Assembly (NCBI GenBank): GCA_026018925.1
Contig: JAKSZU010000012.1
Span: 45,312,858 to 45,376,857 of the forward strand
Length of the DNA: 64,000 bases
DNA from: Tupaia tana
Taxonomy: Eukaryota > Chordata > Mammalia > Scandentia > Tupaiidae
Direction: 5' to 3'
Of this stretch, positions 1 to 11,331 are shown one piece after another. A program made the translations under genes and the position numbers. The stretch's first letter is position 1. Each line of letters begins with the position of its first letter. The notes below the pieces were generated by a model. That model did no database searches. It saw only the letters and a list, made by a program, of their open reading frames with translations, and was not told the DNA's origin.

Positions 1-115
1 GAAGGGCTGGGGGAAATGAGACTGTGGCATGACAAGACCCTCTTGAGGGTCCTTCTCTCTCTCTCTTTCTCTTTGATTTGCACACATGTGTTCTATACAA
101 TCAGGAAAAGAGAGA
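1..115 (+). mobile_element. Truncated old tRNA SINE at window edge
   Basis: Body remnant (GAAGGG...TGTGGCATGACAAGACCC) followed by a CT-rich block; the head lies outside the window. Confidence 0.5.
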
Positions 116-307
116 GAGCGAGAGAAATTTGACACAGACAGAAGAGGATAAGGCAATGTGAAGCTAGAAGAGTGAGGTGACCACAAGCCAAGGATTGCCA
201 GCAGCCATAGAAGCTGAAAGAGGCAAGACACAGACTCTCCCCTACAGCCTCCGGAAGGAGTATGGGACTACCAACATCTTGATCTGAGCCCAAGAATACT
301 GATCTTG

Positions 308-520
308 GGGACCAGCAGGTGGCGTGGTGGTTAAGGTGCTGGCCACTCCCACATAGCCGACCATGGTTCAAGTCCCGGACCTGGCGGCTTCCTCTCTCCC
401 TTTCCCTCTCTCTCTCTCTCTCTCTCTCTCTGTGCCTCTCTCTGGTCAAATTAAAATTAAGTGAATGAATAAATAAATAATAATTTTAAAAAAGTATTTT
501 TCTTTATAAAAAAAAAAAAA
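308..520 (+). mobile_element. tRNA-SINE, short form
   Basis: Head GGACCAGCAGGTGGCG, B box GGTTCAAGTCC, CT-rich segment, GGTCAAATTAAAAT and A-rich tail. 13-base target duplication AATACTGATCTTG at 295-307 and 521-533. Confidence 0.9.
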
Positions 521-547
521 AATACTGATCTTGAACTTCTGACCTCT

Positions 548-807
548 TTTTTTTTGGAGAGGTTTTCGCTATAGGGCGTGTGCGCTCGCCAGAAAGGCAG
601 AGAGAGACAGAGAGATAGAAAGCGAGAAATCACCCCCCCAGATGGGATGGCCACACCACAATCCTTTCTCCTCCATTCTCCGCTCGGGATCTTGGGCACG
701 CACACACACGTGCCAGGCGTGAGTTTAAGCCGCTGGATCCGGGACTTGAACCGCGGTCGACTACATGGGAATCCTGCTACATAGCCATTATGCTAACTGC
801 TGGTCCC
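548..807 (-). mobile_element. tRNA-SINE, long form
   Basis: Full-length antisense copy. Target duplication TTGAACTTCTGACCTCT at 531-547, repeated with one mismatch at 808-824. Confidence 0.9.
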
Positions 808-907
808 TTGAACTTCTGACTTCTAGAAGGATGAGAAAACCAATGTCTGTTGCTTAAAATCACTTAGTTTGTGGTCATTTGGTATGGTCACCATAGAAAA
901 CTAATAC

Positions 908-2260
908 AGAGTTGGGAACCATGAGCGGGGTGCTGCCATAACAAAAATCTGACCATGTGGAGGTGATTTTGGAGTCATGTGATGGGTAGAGCTGAAAGAA
1001 TTTTGTGAAGCAGGACAGAAAAAGCCTAGATAGCCTTGTACAGATTGTTGGTCAAAATATGGATTTCTCTGCCAGTGAAGAGTCAGCACAAAATGAGGAA
1101 CATGTTAGTGGAAACTGACAAAGCAGAGGCCCCTGTCCTACAGTGGCAGAAAGTTTGGTTATACTGTGTCCTACAGGTGCGTGGAAAGCAGAATTTGTAA
1201 ACGGTGAGCTTGGATAGTTGCTGAAGCAATAGTCAATGAAAAGTTGAAGTTCAGCCTGTTTCTTCTCATCGACTATCCTAAAGTGTGAGAGGTAAAAGAT
1301 ATATTAAGGAAAGAACGGATAAGCAAAAAGAAATCAGCACTTGATGCTTTTGAAAATTCTCAGCCTCTTCGAATTGCAAAAAATGCTAATATTCAGTGAC
1401 TTGCAGATCGGAAAATGTGTTCTGGACAGAAGGCCACGAGTATGACTTGCAAAGCTTTTGTTTAGGTCGAGGTCATTAGATGTATGACTCACAGATCCAC
1501 TCAATCATCTCAGCAGAAGCCAGGAATAGATAAGAGATTTTCCAGGAAAGATCTGTACAGGGCCTTCTTGTTTAATGACATGAATTCCTATGACATACAC
1601 AGGAGAAATACAGGTTTTGAAGAGTGTTAGAACAGTGGAATCACTGCCATCTTAGTCTGAAAAGAGGGACAGACAGAATGAAATGAAGGAAGGTATTGGA
1701 CTTCAAAATTCTATGAACAAGAAAGAGGTTTATACACCTGCTCAGCTTCAAAAGCGTACTACCCTTTAAGAAAAAAATGGCACTCAGAGAAAAGTGTTCA
1801 AGCCCAGAGGCCAGAGCCTTGAGCCCAGAGGCCAGAGCTGCAGATACAGAAGTCAAAAGAGCCGGTCACAGAGAACTAATCTAAGGCCTTGAAAGTGAAT
1901 AGGAATTGTCCTGCTAGGTTTCGAAATTGCTTGGAAACTGTGATTCCAATTCTTTCTTCTTTTTCTTCCTTTTGGAGTTGGAAGTATCTCCATTACACTA
2001 TGCCTGTCTTCCCCTTTGTATTTTGGGGAAAAGATAACTTGTTTTCTAGTTTCACAATTCCAAAGATAAAAAAAAAAATTTTTCCCCAAAATGGATCATA
2101 CCCAGAATCTCACCCATACGTGATTTAGATGATGATAGTTTGAACTGATATTTAGAAGAGATTTAGGGCCTGAGTCGACTTTATAATGACTTGAGACTTT
2201 TGACAATGTTGGGATAGAATAAATGTGTTTTGTGTGTGGGGTGGAGGAGAATCTTCTGAG
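908..2260 (+). mobile_element. MaLR (ERVL-related) internal region, decayed
   Basis: Reads collinearly with the mammalian MaLR (MLT1/MST/THE1) internal consensus as I know it: GTGCTGCCATAAC near the start, GGAAACTGACAAAGC-type gag remnant, and near the 3' end the segments GGCCTTGAAAGTGAATAGG, CTGCTAGGTTTCG, GATAACTTGTTTT and ACTTGAGACTTTTGACA. No intact reading frame; many stops and indels. Confidence 0.7.
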
Positions 2261-3060
2261 GCCAAACAGCCTCTGGAAGACTGAAAAATTTCCAGGCCCA
2301 AAGATATTCTAATCCTTAAAAGAAGATTCTAATCCCTGAAACATCAGGTTCTAATCCCTGAAATTTGCAAATGTTACCTTGTATGAAAACAAGGCCTTGG
2401 AACCAGCAGTTAGTGTAATGGCTATGTCGCTGAACTCCCATGTAGTCGACCGTGGTTCGAGTCCCGGACCCGGTGGCTTAAACTCACGCCAGGCGCGTGT
2501 GCGTGCATGCCCAAGATCCCAGAGGAGAATGGAGGAGAGTGGATTGTGGTGTGGCCATCCCCCCGGGGGGGGTAATTTTTCACTTTCTGTCTCTCTGTCT
2601 CTCTGTGTCTTTCTGGCGAGCGCACACACCCTATAGCAAAAATCCCTCAAAACAAACAAACAAACAAACAAACAAACAAAAAAACAAGGCCTTTATAGAT
2701 GTAATTAATTAAGGATCTTGAGATGAGATTGCCCTGAATTAATAGGACAGACCCTAAATGCAATCACATGTGTCCTTCTAAGAGGAAGGTAGAAAGAGAT
2801 TTAGCACAGACAGAAGGGGAGACAGAAATGTGAAGATGGAGGAGTGATGTGGCCGCAAGCCAAGGAATGCCAGCAGCCACAGAAGCTGGAAAAAACACAG
2901 AACTGATTATTCCCGAGAAGAATCCCTTCTTCCCTCCCTCCAGAGGGACCCTGGGCCTACTGACCTTTTAGCTTTTGGTCCATGATACAGATTTTAGACT
3001 CTGACCTCCTGAACGGTGAGACAGTTTGTGGTCATTTGTTATCAGGACCAGGAAACAATG
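2261..3060 (+). mobile_element. MLT1-like 3' LTR, split by a SINE
   Basis: Contains the diagnostic run GATGTAATTAATTAAGGATC, GGATCTTGAGATGAGATTGC and CCGCAAGCCAAGGAATGCCA, and resembles the 5' LTR over their shared part. Same orientation as the internal region, so 1-3060 is one decayed LTR-internal-LTR element. Confidence 0.7.
2399..2680 (+). mobile_element. tRNA-SINE, long form, (AAAC)n tail
   Basis: Near full-length, B box GGTTCGAGTCC. Target duplication AAAACAAGGCCTT at 2386-2398 and 2681-2693, inside the MLT1-like LTR. Confidence 0.92.
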
Positions 3061-3482
3061 CAATCGCACAATGCATTGATCTAGTCTCTCACTGGGCGTG
3101 AAGACTGCTGTTGTAAACAGTCTTGCACGTGCTTCCCATGCAGACCTGCTAGAGTTGCTCTAACGTGTATACCTAGTATGGAACGGCTTGGCCACAGCAC
3201 ATGTAAGTGTTCTACCAAGTAATACCAAATTATTTATCAAAGTGTTCGCATGAATTTACACCCCTACAGCACCGTAGATCCTGCTGATCTGCATGTTTTG
3301 CATCACTGACGTTGTCAGATTACTCATTTTTTGCCAGTCTCAGTATGTGTAAAGTGGTGTCTCATAGTTTCATTTGCATTTGCTTACTACCATTGTGGCC
3401 AAGCTTGTGCATCTTTTCAGACTCTCATTGGCTATTTATAATTATTCTTCTGTGAAATGTATGTTCATTCTACTCATTTACT
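3061..3482 (-). mobile_element. L1-like fragment, antisense
   Basis: AAGTGGTGTCTCATAGTTTC, ATTTGCATTTGC and TGTGCATCTTTTCAG follow the familiar antisense L1M pattern. Divergent; assignment from remembered consensus. Confidence 0.5.
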
Positions 3483-3716
3483 TTTTTAAAAAATTATTTT
3501 ATATTGCCAGTAGGTGCACATACTCACCAGAGATGGGGGCAGAAAGCACCTCACAATAGGCCATGGTCACACTACAATCCCATCTTCACTTCCCCATCCT
3601 GTCAGGATTTGGGGTACATATGCTCATGCACCTGACATATTTTTACTGGGATTCGAAACACAGTCAGCCATGTGGGATCTGACTCCCTTAACCACTGTGT
3701 CATGGGGTCAGCCCTT
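3483..3716 (-). mobile_element. tRNA-SINE, old long form
   Basis: Diverged antisense copy (GCCAGTAGGTGCACATACTC ... GGGATTCGAAACACAG ... GTCAGCCC). Confidence 0.65.
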
Positions 3717-3749
3717 ATTTTGCCCATTTTTCTTTTTCTAGCTTTTTTC

Positions 3750-3836
3750 TCCTTCCTTCCTTCCTTCCTTCCTTCCTTCCTTCCTTCCTTCCTTCCTTCC
3801 TTCCTTCCTTCCTTCCTTCCTTCCTTCCTTCCTTTT

Positions 3837-3896
<60 letters not shown>

Positions 3897-3900
3897 TTTC
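3750..3900 (+). repeat. (CCTT)n then (CTTT)n pyrimidine tract
   Basis: About 85 bases of CCTT followed by about 62 of CTTT: a 150-base homopyrimidine strand abutting a SINE. Poly-Glu/Lys and poly-Phe/Leu frames here are artefacts. Confidence 0.98.
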
Positions 3901-4145
3901 CCCTATAGGGCTCATGTGCTCTCTGGAGAGAGACAAAGACAGAAAGAAAGGTAAAATGAAAAATTGCTCCCCAAAGGGGATGACCACACCATAATTCCTT
4001 CTCCTCCATTCTCCTCTTCAGATTTTGGGCATGCACATGCACACGCCCACCATGATTTTCAAGCTGCTTGGTCACAGACTCAAAAGACAAAGTTGGTCAT
4101 GTGCAATTCAGTGCCTTAACCACCATGTCGTTACCTGCTGGCCCA
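3899..4145 (-). mobile_element. tRNA-SINE, long form
   Basis: Antisense copy, from CCCTATAGGGCTCATGTGCT to CCTGCTGGCCC. Confidence 0.8.
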
Positions 4146-4187
4146 TATTTTCCCCATTTTTCTTTTCTTTTTTGGGGGGGAAGTGGG

Positions 4188-4443
4188 GGAAGGTTTTTGC
4201 TATAGGGCGTATGAACTCACCAGGAAGACAGAGAGAGACAGAGAGACAGAAAGCAAGAAATCACTCCCTCCCCCCAAGGAGGATGGCCACACCACAATCC
4301 CTTCTCCTCCATTCTCCTCTTGGGATTTTGGGCACGCACGCACATGCACCCAGCGTGAGTTTAAGCCACCGGGTCCAAGACTCGAACCGCGGTCGACTAC
4401 ATGGGAGTCCAGCGACATGGCCATTATGCCAACTGCTGGTCCC
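4188..4443 (-). mobile_element. tRNA-SINE, long form
   Basis: Antisense full-length copy; B box read as GGTTCGAGTC on the reverse strand (GACTCGAACC at 4380). Confidence 0.9.
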
Positions 4444-4507
4444 CATTTTTCTAATGAATTATTTTATATCTTTTTATAGACTTATAGAAGTTTTTGTATT
4501 CTAAATA

Positions 4508-4690
4508 CTAAAACTTCGGGTTTTTTTAAGCTTACTTATTAATTTTCTCCATGAATGAGTGAGAGACAGCGCCCCCAGCAGGGTCTTGGCTCCACAATCC
4601 GGCCAGCCGGTCCCCAGGTCATGGGCAAGCCTGTGCCTGACATCATAAGGAGGGGTTTCCAGATCTGAACGAGGAGCCCACCCATTAGAG
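4508..4690 (-). mobile_element. SINE of a distinct body type (type 3)
   Basis: Antisense; the body reads AGACCCTGCTGGGGGCGCTG in forward sense and lacks the GGGATTGCGGTGTGG block of the main family. Related to 31160-31388, 49803-50012 and 54437-54650. Confidence 0.55.
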
Positions 4691-4694
4691 AATG

Positions 4695-4866
4695 ATTTTA
4701 CTTAACTTTATCTGTAAATTTATTTTCATTTGACCAGAGAGGAATAGAGCGAGAGACAGAGAGAGAGAGAAAGTGAGAAAGCAAGCCGCCAGGTCCTGGA
4801 CTTGAACCACGGTATTGGCCATGTGGGATTCCAGTGCTCTTAACTACCACGCCACCTGCTGGCCCC
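4695..4866 (-). mobile_element. tRNA-SINE, short form
   Basis: Antisense, with TTGACCAGAGAGG-type 3' end, GA-rich segment and CACCTGCTGGCCCC head. Confidence 0.85.
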
Positions 4867-4907
4867 AGAGCATTACATTTTTACTACTACACCACCATCT
4901 GGCCCCC

Positions 4908-5181
4908 TAAAATTTTATTTATTTATTTATTTATTTATTTTGCTAAAGGGCGCGTGCACTCGCCAGACAGACAGAGAGAGACAGAGAGACAGAAAGTGAG
5001 AAATCACCCCCCCAGAGGGGATGGCCACACCCCAACCCCTTCTCCTCCATTCTCCTCCCGGGATCTTGGGCACGCACGCACATGCGCCTGGTGTGAGTTT
5101 TAAGCCACCGGATCTGGGACGTGAACCATGGTCGACTACATGGGAGTCCAACAACATAGCCATTACACTAAATGCTGGTCC
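4908..5181 (-). mobile_element. tRNA-SINE, long form, (TTTA)n tail
   Basis: Antisense copy with TTTATTTATTTA tail, ending ATGCTGGTCC. Confidence 0.88.
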
Positions 5182-5183
5182 CC

Positions 5184-5451
5184 CCGTAAAACTTTATTTT
5201 ATAGAGACTTTTGCAATGGAGAGTGTGCACTCACCAGAGAGAGAGACAAAGAGGCAAAATGTGAGAAATCACCCCTGGGGAGATGGCCATACCGCAATCT
5301 CTTCTCTTCCATTCATTCCCCTCTCAGGAGTTTGGGCACGATGCACACACACACACCCAGCGTGAGTTTTAAGCTGTTGGGTCCAGGACTTGAATCATGG
5401 TCAACTGCATAAGAGTCCAGTGACGTAACCATTATGCCATCTGCTGGTCCA
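5184..5451 (-). mobile_element. tRNA-SINE, long form
   Basis: Antisense, directly abutting the previous copy; ends GCCATCTGCTGGTCC. Confidence 0.85.
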
Positions 5452-5825
5452 GCAGATGTATCCATTTGATATTTTTATAATAATCATAATTTATATTAGA
5501 ATGATTATATTTTACATGGAATTGATCAAACTTTCAGAGTTAGCACTTTTGATATCTGTAATTTCAAATAAGAGTTTGCTTTCTATATTGAAATGGTTAA
5601 TATGTCTGGAATTTTTGGGGGTAGTGTCAGATAGTTCCAATTTTTTAATCCTTATACAGATGATTGTTTCCACACACGTATTTTATTGTTCCTTCCCCTG
5701 TCAACATATCAGCCAGGCTATCCATTCATATCAAAGCCACAAGCGTGTACAGGTCTGTTTCTGGTTTTTCTAATTGATTTTATTAGTCTATTTGTTTATT
5801 CTTGAACCAATACCATGCTTTTTAT

Positions 5826-6067
5826 TTATTTATTTATATTAATTTGCCAGAGGGTGCATGTGCTTGCTGGGGAGAGAGCGAGAGAGAGAGAGAAAATCCC
5901 CCATGGAGAATGGTCAGGTCGCAATCCCTTTTCCTCCATCTCTCCCTCTTAGAATTTTGGGTACACATGCACATGTGCCTGGCCTTTTACTCAAGCCACC
6001 AGCTCCAAACCATGTGGTCAATCATGTAAGATCCAGCCACCTCAACCAACAGGCCATGGGCTGGCCC
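5826..6067 (-). mobile_element. tRNA-SINE inside L1
   Basis: Older long-form copy; the flanking ATGCTTTTTATTT / ATGCTATTTTTAT looks like the target duplication. Confidence 0.75.
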
Positions 6068-6189
6068 CATGCTATTTTTATCTCTAGAGTTTTATAAGTC
6101 TTGATAGCTGGGGGTAAGTAACCCCCCCCTTCACTTTTCTCCTTAAAGAGAAAATCCTAGAATTCTTGTATTTTACTATTCTACACAAA

Positions 6190-6194
<5 letters not shown>

Positions 6195-6221
<27 letters not shown>

Positions 6222-6479
6222 TTTTGTTAAGAAAAGGTTTTGCTATAGGATGCGTGCACTTACCAGAAAGACAGAGAGAGACAGAAAGACAGAAAGCGAG
6301 AAATCACCCCCCAGGGTGGGTGGCCTCACCACAATCCCTTCTCTTCCCTTTTCCTCACGGGATCTTGGGCACTCACACACATGCACCCAGCGTGAGTTTA
6401 AGCTGCCAGGTCCAGATCTTGAACCATGGTTGAATACGTGAGAATCCAGCAACGTAATCATTATGCCATCTGCTGGTTC
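6195..6479 (-). mobile_element. tRNA-SINE, long form, inside L1
   Basis: Antisense with poly(T) at 6204-6226; flanks TCTACACAAATTTT / TCTATACAAATTTG resemble a target duplication. Confidence 0.88.
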
Positions 6480-6754
6480 CCTCTATACAAATTTGTAAAT
6501 CAGCATGTCAGAAAATCCCTGTTAGAATTTTTATTGTAATTGCATTGAGTCTATAGATCAAGTGAGAGAAAATTGACATCTTTGGAAAGTATCCAGTTTT
6601 ATCATTTGTATGCAGTTTGATGTTTTTATAATTATAATAATTTGTGTTAGAATGATTATATTATATTTTATATCCAGAGTTAAAATGTTCAATGTCTTCC
6701 ACATCTTTAGTTAGATTTATTGTAGATGCTTACTATTTATTGCTATTGTAATAA

Positions 6755-6999
6755 ACTTCTTTTTAGATTTTTTTGTCATGGGGCACACGTACTCACCAGA
6801 GAGAGAAAAGGAAAGTAAAAAAATCATCTCCCAGTGAGGTGGCCATGCCATAATCACTTCTCTGTTCTCCTCTCTGGATTTTGGGTACCCACACACGTGA
6901 GTCTGATGTGCTTTTCTGGTTGCTATATGCAAGACTTGAACTACGGATTCAGTCATGTGGGATCCAGCTCTCTAAATACCATGCCACCTGCTGGCCCTG
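6755..6999 (-). mobile_element. tRNA-SINE, old long form, inside L1
   Basis: Diverged antisense copy ending CACCTGCTGGCCC. Confidence 0.75.
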
Positions 7000-7721
7000 T
7001 AGTAATGTATTTTTTAAGCCTATTTTCAATTGTTGCCAATGTATAGAACTGCAAGTGATTTTTGTATTGGTATAGCAGTCAACTTTTTCTCCAAATTTAT
7101 TAACAATAATAATTTATCTATGGAGTTCTTTGTATTTGATATGTAGACAATCATGTTATCTGTAAATAACAACAGTCTGGTTGGTTTGTTTCCAATCTTT
7201 ATATCTTAAATTTCCTTTTCTAGTCTTATTGCACTGGCTACAATCACCAGTGCAATCTAAAAGAGGTGCAATGAGAGCAGCCATACCTATTCATTCCATT
7301 TCTGATTGTAAAAAATATTTCTAGCATTTGACCATTAAGAATGATGTTTTCTGTGGAGCTTTCATGGGTCTTCTTTGTCAGGTTAACAAAGTTGCCTTCA
7401 TTCCAAGATTTTTCTGTTGTTGTTTTATAAAATAAATTAGGATTGAATTTTATCAAATGCTTTTCTTGCATTTATTTGGATAATCATGATATTTTCCTCC
7501 TTCAATCTGCTAAAGTGGTAAATGACACTTAAAGATTTTGTAATGTTAAGCTAAGCTTGAATTCTTGGAAAAATACACCATAACCAGGTTGAATTTGTAT
7601 TTTGTGGATAAAGTTTGTATCTATGTTCAAGAGTGAGATTGGCTTATAATTTTCCATTTCATACCATTCTTGGTGGGTTTGTCCTCACAGATGAGTTGGA
7701 GTTGTCTTCTTTTTATTTTAA

Positions 7722-7747
7722 AATTATTTATTTATTTATTTGGAGGG

Positions 7748-7781
<34 letters not shown>

Positions 7782-8009
7782 CTATAGGGCATATGTGCTC
7801 ACCAGAGAGACAAACAGACAGAAAGCAAGAAATCACCCCCAAGGGAAGATAGCCATGCTGCAATACCTTCTCCTCCATTCTCCTCTCAGGAGTTTAGGCA
7901 CACATGCACATGTGCCCAGCATGAGTTTCAAGCTGCCAGGTCCAGAACTCAAACCATAGTTGGCCATGTGGGAGTCCAGCAATGTAACCATTATGCCATC
8001 TGCTGGTCC
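7722..8009 (-). mobile_element. tRNA-SINE, long form
   Basis: Antisense with (TTTA)n and TTTTG tail; ends CCATCTGCTGGTCC. Confidence 0.85.
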
Positions 8010-8114
8010 TTATTGTTTATTTTTATAAAATTAATCACATGTCTATGTAATTTTAAAAGTAAAAATAGTAACAAACAGACTGAGAGTAAAATACAACAGT
8101 TCTCTTTCCTTTTT

Positions 8115-8362
8115 ATCTGGTTTGCCATCAGGTGTGTATGCTCACTAGAGGGAGAGAAAAACAGAGAAAGAGGGAAAGTGAAAAATCACCTTTCAAGGGG
8201 TCCATACCTCAATCCCTCCTCCTCCATTCTCCTCTTGGAACTTTGTGCATGCACACACATACACCTGGCATGTTTTTAAAACTCCTGTGTCCAGGACTCA
8301 AATCATGCAGTAAGCCATGTGGGATCCAGCCTCCTCACCCACCACACCAACTGGCTGGCCCT
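8115..8362 (-). mobile_element. tRNA-SINE, old long form
   Basis: Antisense, from TGCCATCAGGTGTGTATGCT to AACTGGCTGGCCC. Confidence 0.7.
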
Positions 8363-8578
8363 AAAACAACCACTTTCTGCTTCACCCTTCCATCTTCTCC
8401 AATCTTCTTTAGCTGTTCTGTGATGTACAGATCTTCATATTTCTAAATAATGTGTATACTGATAGCTTGAATGATAGCTTTTTACTAATCAATTTGAGAA
8501 ATTATCCATTGAGTTTGTGTTTGGGAGATAAGGACTTAATTCTCTGAAATCACTGTGGGTTAAAACAATAGTGGTTAG

Positions 8579-8734
8579 GGCCAGCAGGTGTCATGGGAGT
8601 TAAGGCACTGAACTTTCACATGATCGCCTGAGGTTTGAGTCCTGGACCTATTGGCTTGCTTTCTCATTCTCTCTGTCTCTATCTGGTGAGCACATGTGAC
8701 CTAGAACAAACTTAAAAAAGATCATAAAATAAAA
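8579..8734 (+). mobile_element. tRNA-SINE, short form
   Basis: GGGCCAGCAGGTGTCATGGG head, GGTTTGAGTCC B box, tail AAAATAAAA. Confidence 0.8.
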
Positions 8735-8864
8735 GGGGCTGACAGGTGATGTGGTGGCTGAGGCACTGGACTCCCATATGGCCAGCTATGGTTCAAGTCC
8801 CTGGATCTGGTAGCTCATTTTCTCTCTGGTCAAATTAAATAATAATAATAATAATAATAATAAC
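8735..8864 (+). mobile_element. tRNA-SINE, short form, (AAT)n tail
   Basis: Abuts the previous copy; B box GGTTCAAGTCC, GGTCAAATT end and (AAT)n microsatellite tail. Confidence 0.85.
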
Positions 8865-9039
8865 TAAAATTAAATAATTATTTTAAATATATTAAATATT
8901 TTTAAAGTGTTTAAAAGATAGTGGTTAAGTGAATATTCGACTTTGCATTTTTATGCTTACTTAATATCATTAATGGCTGATTACTTTAGAAACTAGGGTT
9001 ATATTTTCCATTTTTGGTCTTCTCTAAAATGAGTAATGT

Positions 9040-9282
9040 CTTTTATAGGTTTTTGCCACAGGGCATGCATGCTTACTGGGGAGAGAGAGGGGGAAAGGGA
9101 GAAATCACCCCCTGGGGGAAAGGCCATGTCATAATCCCTTCTCCTCTATTCTCTTCTTGGGATTTTAGGCACGTACACACGGACACAGATGTGAGTTTAA
9201 GCCACCAGGTCTGGGACTCGAACCACAGTCGGCTACATGGGAGTCCAGCAACATAGCCATTTACGCTAACTGCTGGTCCCCC
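9040..9282 (-). mobile_element. tRNA-SINE, long form
   Basis: Antisense; GGGACTCGAACCACAG contains the B box; ends ACTGCTGGTCCCC. Confidence 0.85.
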
Positions 9283-9284
9283 TC

Positions 9285-9548
9285 TTTTCTATATTTTTAC
9301 CATAGAGCATGTGTGTGCCTGGGGTGAGAGGAGATAGATAGAAAGATATAGAGAAGGAAAGTGAGAAAGCACCCGCCAGGGGGAATGACCATGCTGCAAT
9401 CCCTTCTCCTTTGCTCTCTTCTCGGGATTTTGGGCACACAAGCACACACACCCAGCATGTGTTTCAACATGAGTTGAGATGGGGACTCAAATCACGGAGA
9501 TGGCTATGTGGGATTCAGTGCCTTAACCACCATGCCACCTGCTGGCCT
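9285..9548 (-). mobile_element. tRNA-SINE, long form
   Basis: Second antisense copy directly adjacent, ending CACCTGCTGGCC. Confidence 0.8.
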
Positions 9549-10044
9549 CTCAGTACCTTCGATCACATCAGTTAATCTGTCAGTTCCAATGATTTTCCAC
9601 AGAGAAATCATTCTTAGACCACCATTCTCCTTTATCCAGGCTGTAATTGCTCTAGTTTTAGCCATTGTCCTGAGGCTTTGCAGTCACCCTTGTAATAACC
9701 TTTCTCGTTCTCCTGAGGTTCTGTTTTCGTAGATTTCCTGTGTTTCTTTCTAATGATTTATTCTTCTGTTTTGATGGAACACATCCTGTAATGGTTCATG
9801 AGTTCAAAATGGCAGTACAGTGGTAGAAGGTACGGTGTTGACAATTCCCAGTGTACCAGCCTTTTGATCATCTATATTTCGATTTGGACTGACTGCCCTG
9901 TTTGTCCCAGAATCCCAGGATCTCCTCTCACTACCATCCTGAAGATTTCCTTCCTTTTGGTCCTTTGTTGACTTTCCTGTCTACTGTCCTATGGGTTTTT
10001 CTTTTCTGGTTCACTGTCTCAGTTGGTTGGAGAGTATCTGTCTT
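9549..10044. other. Unassigned intergenic DNA
   Basis: AT-leaning sequence with no gene and no repeat I can name. Confidence 0.4.
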
Positions 10045-10430
10045 AGTCCATTCCTGCTGCTATAACAAAATATCTTAGACTGGGTAATTTATAGATAGTA
10101 GAAATTCATTTCTATTGTCTGGAGGTTGAGAAGTTGAAGCTCAGTGTGGCAGCAGAGTGTGTGTGGCTTCCTCTCTGCTTTAAAGTTGGCACCTTCTTGC
10201 TGGATCCTCACACAGAGGAAGGGACAGACAGTCCTCACAAGGCAGAAGAATTCAGAGGGATTAAGGGTACACACTTCAACATCTTTTCTAAGGTCATTAA
10301 TCCCACTCAGGAGGGCTTTGCCCTGATGACTTCATTGGCTCCCACTTCTTAATACTATCACATTGGCAATTAAGTTTCAGCACAGGCATTTCATTTAGGG
10401 GGACACGTTCAAACCTAAATTGAGAAAGGT
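10045..10430 (-). mobile_element. MST-like MaLR LTR, antisense
   Basis: TCTTAGTCCATTCCTGCTGC, GACTGGGTAATTTATAG and the GGGGGACACGTTCAAACCTA end follow the antisense MST/MLT1 LTR pattern. No internal region adjoins it, so a solo LTR. Confidence 0.7.
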
Positions 10431-10597
10431 TTGGTGCTACTTTATACCACGATGATAGATTTGTCTACTTCTCCCCCATAGTGCTGATTTTTGCTTTTAC
10501 TACTTGCAAGCTATTTTATTAGGCACATATGAGGGTACCTCAAAAAGTTCATAGAAAAATGAAATTGACAAGGGTTTGTTTGGGTGCAAGCATTTCT

Positions 10598-10822
10598 CAA
10601 AGAGGTTTTTGCCTTAAGGCATGAGCACTCACCAGAGAGAAAGAGACAGAGACAGTGAGAGGGAAAGTGAGAAATCACCCTCCATGGGGGATGCCATGCT
10701 GCAATTCTTCTCTTCCTTTCTCTGCACCCAACGTGATTTTCAAGCCACCAGGTCTGGGATTTGAACCGTGGGTGGCTATGTAGGAGCCCAGTGATGTAAC
10801 TGCTATGCCATCTGCTGGCCCT
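10598..10822 (-). mobile_element. tRNA-SINE, old long form
   Basis: Antisense, inserted in the mariner-like element; lacks part of the body. Confidence 0.8.
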
Positions 10823-10879
10823 GTGCAAACTATTTTTGAAAACCATTAATAGGCTTTTTCTTTTAGGAGCACTTTATTT

Positions 10880-11085
10880 TTTAGTTTTTTTTTCTATAGG
10901 GTACTTGCTGGAGAGAGAGAGAGAGATCAACCCCTGGGAGGATGACCACGCCACCACTATTCTCTTCTCAGGATTTGGGGTACACACACCCACACGTCCT
11001 GTGCATTTCTCAAGCCACTGGGTCCAAGCTCCAACTGCATAGTTGGCCACCTGCTAGCCCAATCTGTATGCCATATGCTGGCCCA
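10880..11085 (-). mobile_element. tRNA-SINE, rearranged old copy
   Basis: Antisense; two GCTGGCCC/GCTAGCCC-like ends suggest an internal duplication of the head. Confidence 0.65.
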
Positions 11086-11331
11086 CTGTTTTTATAATAT
11101 ACATTTTCCATGAACTTTTAAAGACCCTTAAATCTAACACACCTAGACACAATGATACAGAAAAGTTGAGATTGAAAAAAGATATACCAGGAAAATATGA
11201 AACAAAATAAAGGTGGTATATATATATATGTTAATAATAAACTTGAAGAAGAAAAAGAATGTGACTAGTGGTAGAGTTAGTCACTATTCAGTAATAATAA
11301 AATAATGACAATGTTAAAAAAATAAAAGTTT

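Larger units (their letters stand above)
116..907 (+). mobile_element. MLT1-like 5' LTR (3' part), split by two SINEs
   Basis: LTR pieces at 116-307, 521-547 and 808-907 join into the typical MLT1 3' half (GCCACAAGCCAAGGATTGCC-like, AGACTCTCCCCTACAGCCTC, ending ACTAATACA). Two SINEs are inserted with visible target duplications. Confidence 0.7.
5650..7720 (-). mobile_element. Old L1 (ORF2 region) antisense, interrupted by SINEs
   Basis: Segments 5650-5825, 6068-6189, 6480-6750 and 7000-7720 read in order like antisense L1 ORF2: CTTGAACCAATACCATGCTT, AATTGCATTGAGTCTATAG, GAGAGAAAATTGACATCTTT, AAAGTTTGTATCTATGTTCA and GAGATTGGCTTATAATTTTC. Frames are broken. Confidence 0.8.
10529..11130. mobile_element. 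Mariner-like short element, copy 1, with two SINE insertions
   Basis: Ends are inverted: GAGGGTACCTCAAAAAGTTC... at 10531 versus ...GAACTTTTAAAGACCCTTA at 11112-11130, with TA at the left boundary. No transposase frame. SINEs occupy 10598-10822 and about 10880-11085. Confidence 0.65.

Noticed and set aside
908..2260. Possible retroviral gene in the MaLR interior
   Set aside because: All frames are broken by stops and indels; only a decayed relic remains.
2399..2475. tRNA gene-like sequence with A and B boxes
   Set aside because: It is the head of a SINE, repeated dozens of times here, without a foldable anticodon arm or terminator context of a real tRNA gene.
3672..3908. Phe/Leu-Pro-Ser and Glu/Lys repeat frames
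   Set aside because: Translations of CCTT/CTTT repeats.
3899..5451. CRISPR-like array of regular repeats
   Set aside because: The regular spacing comes from consecutive SINE insertions with A-rich tails and target duplications; the DNA is mammalian.
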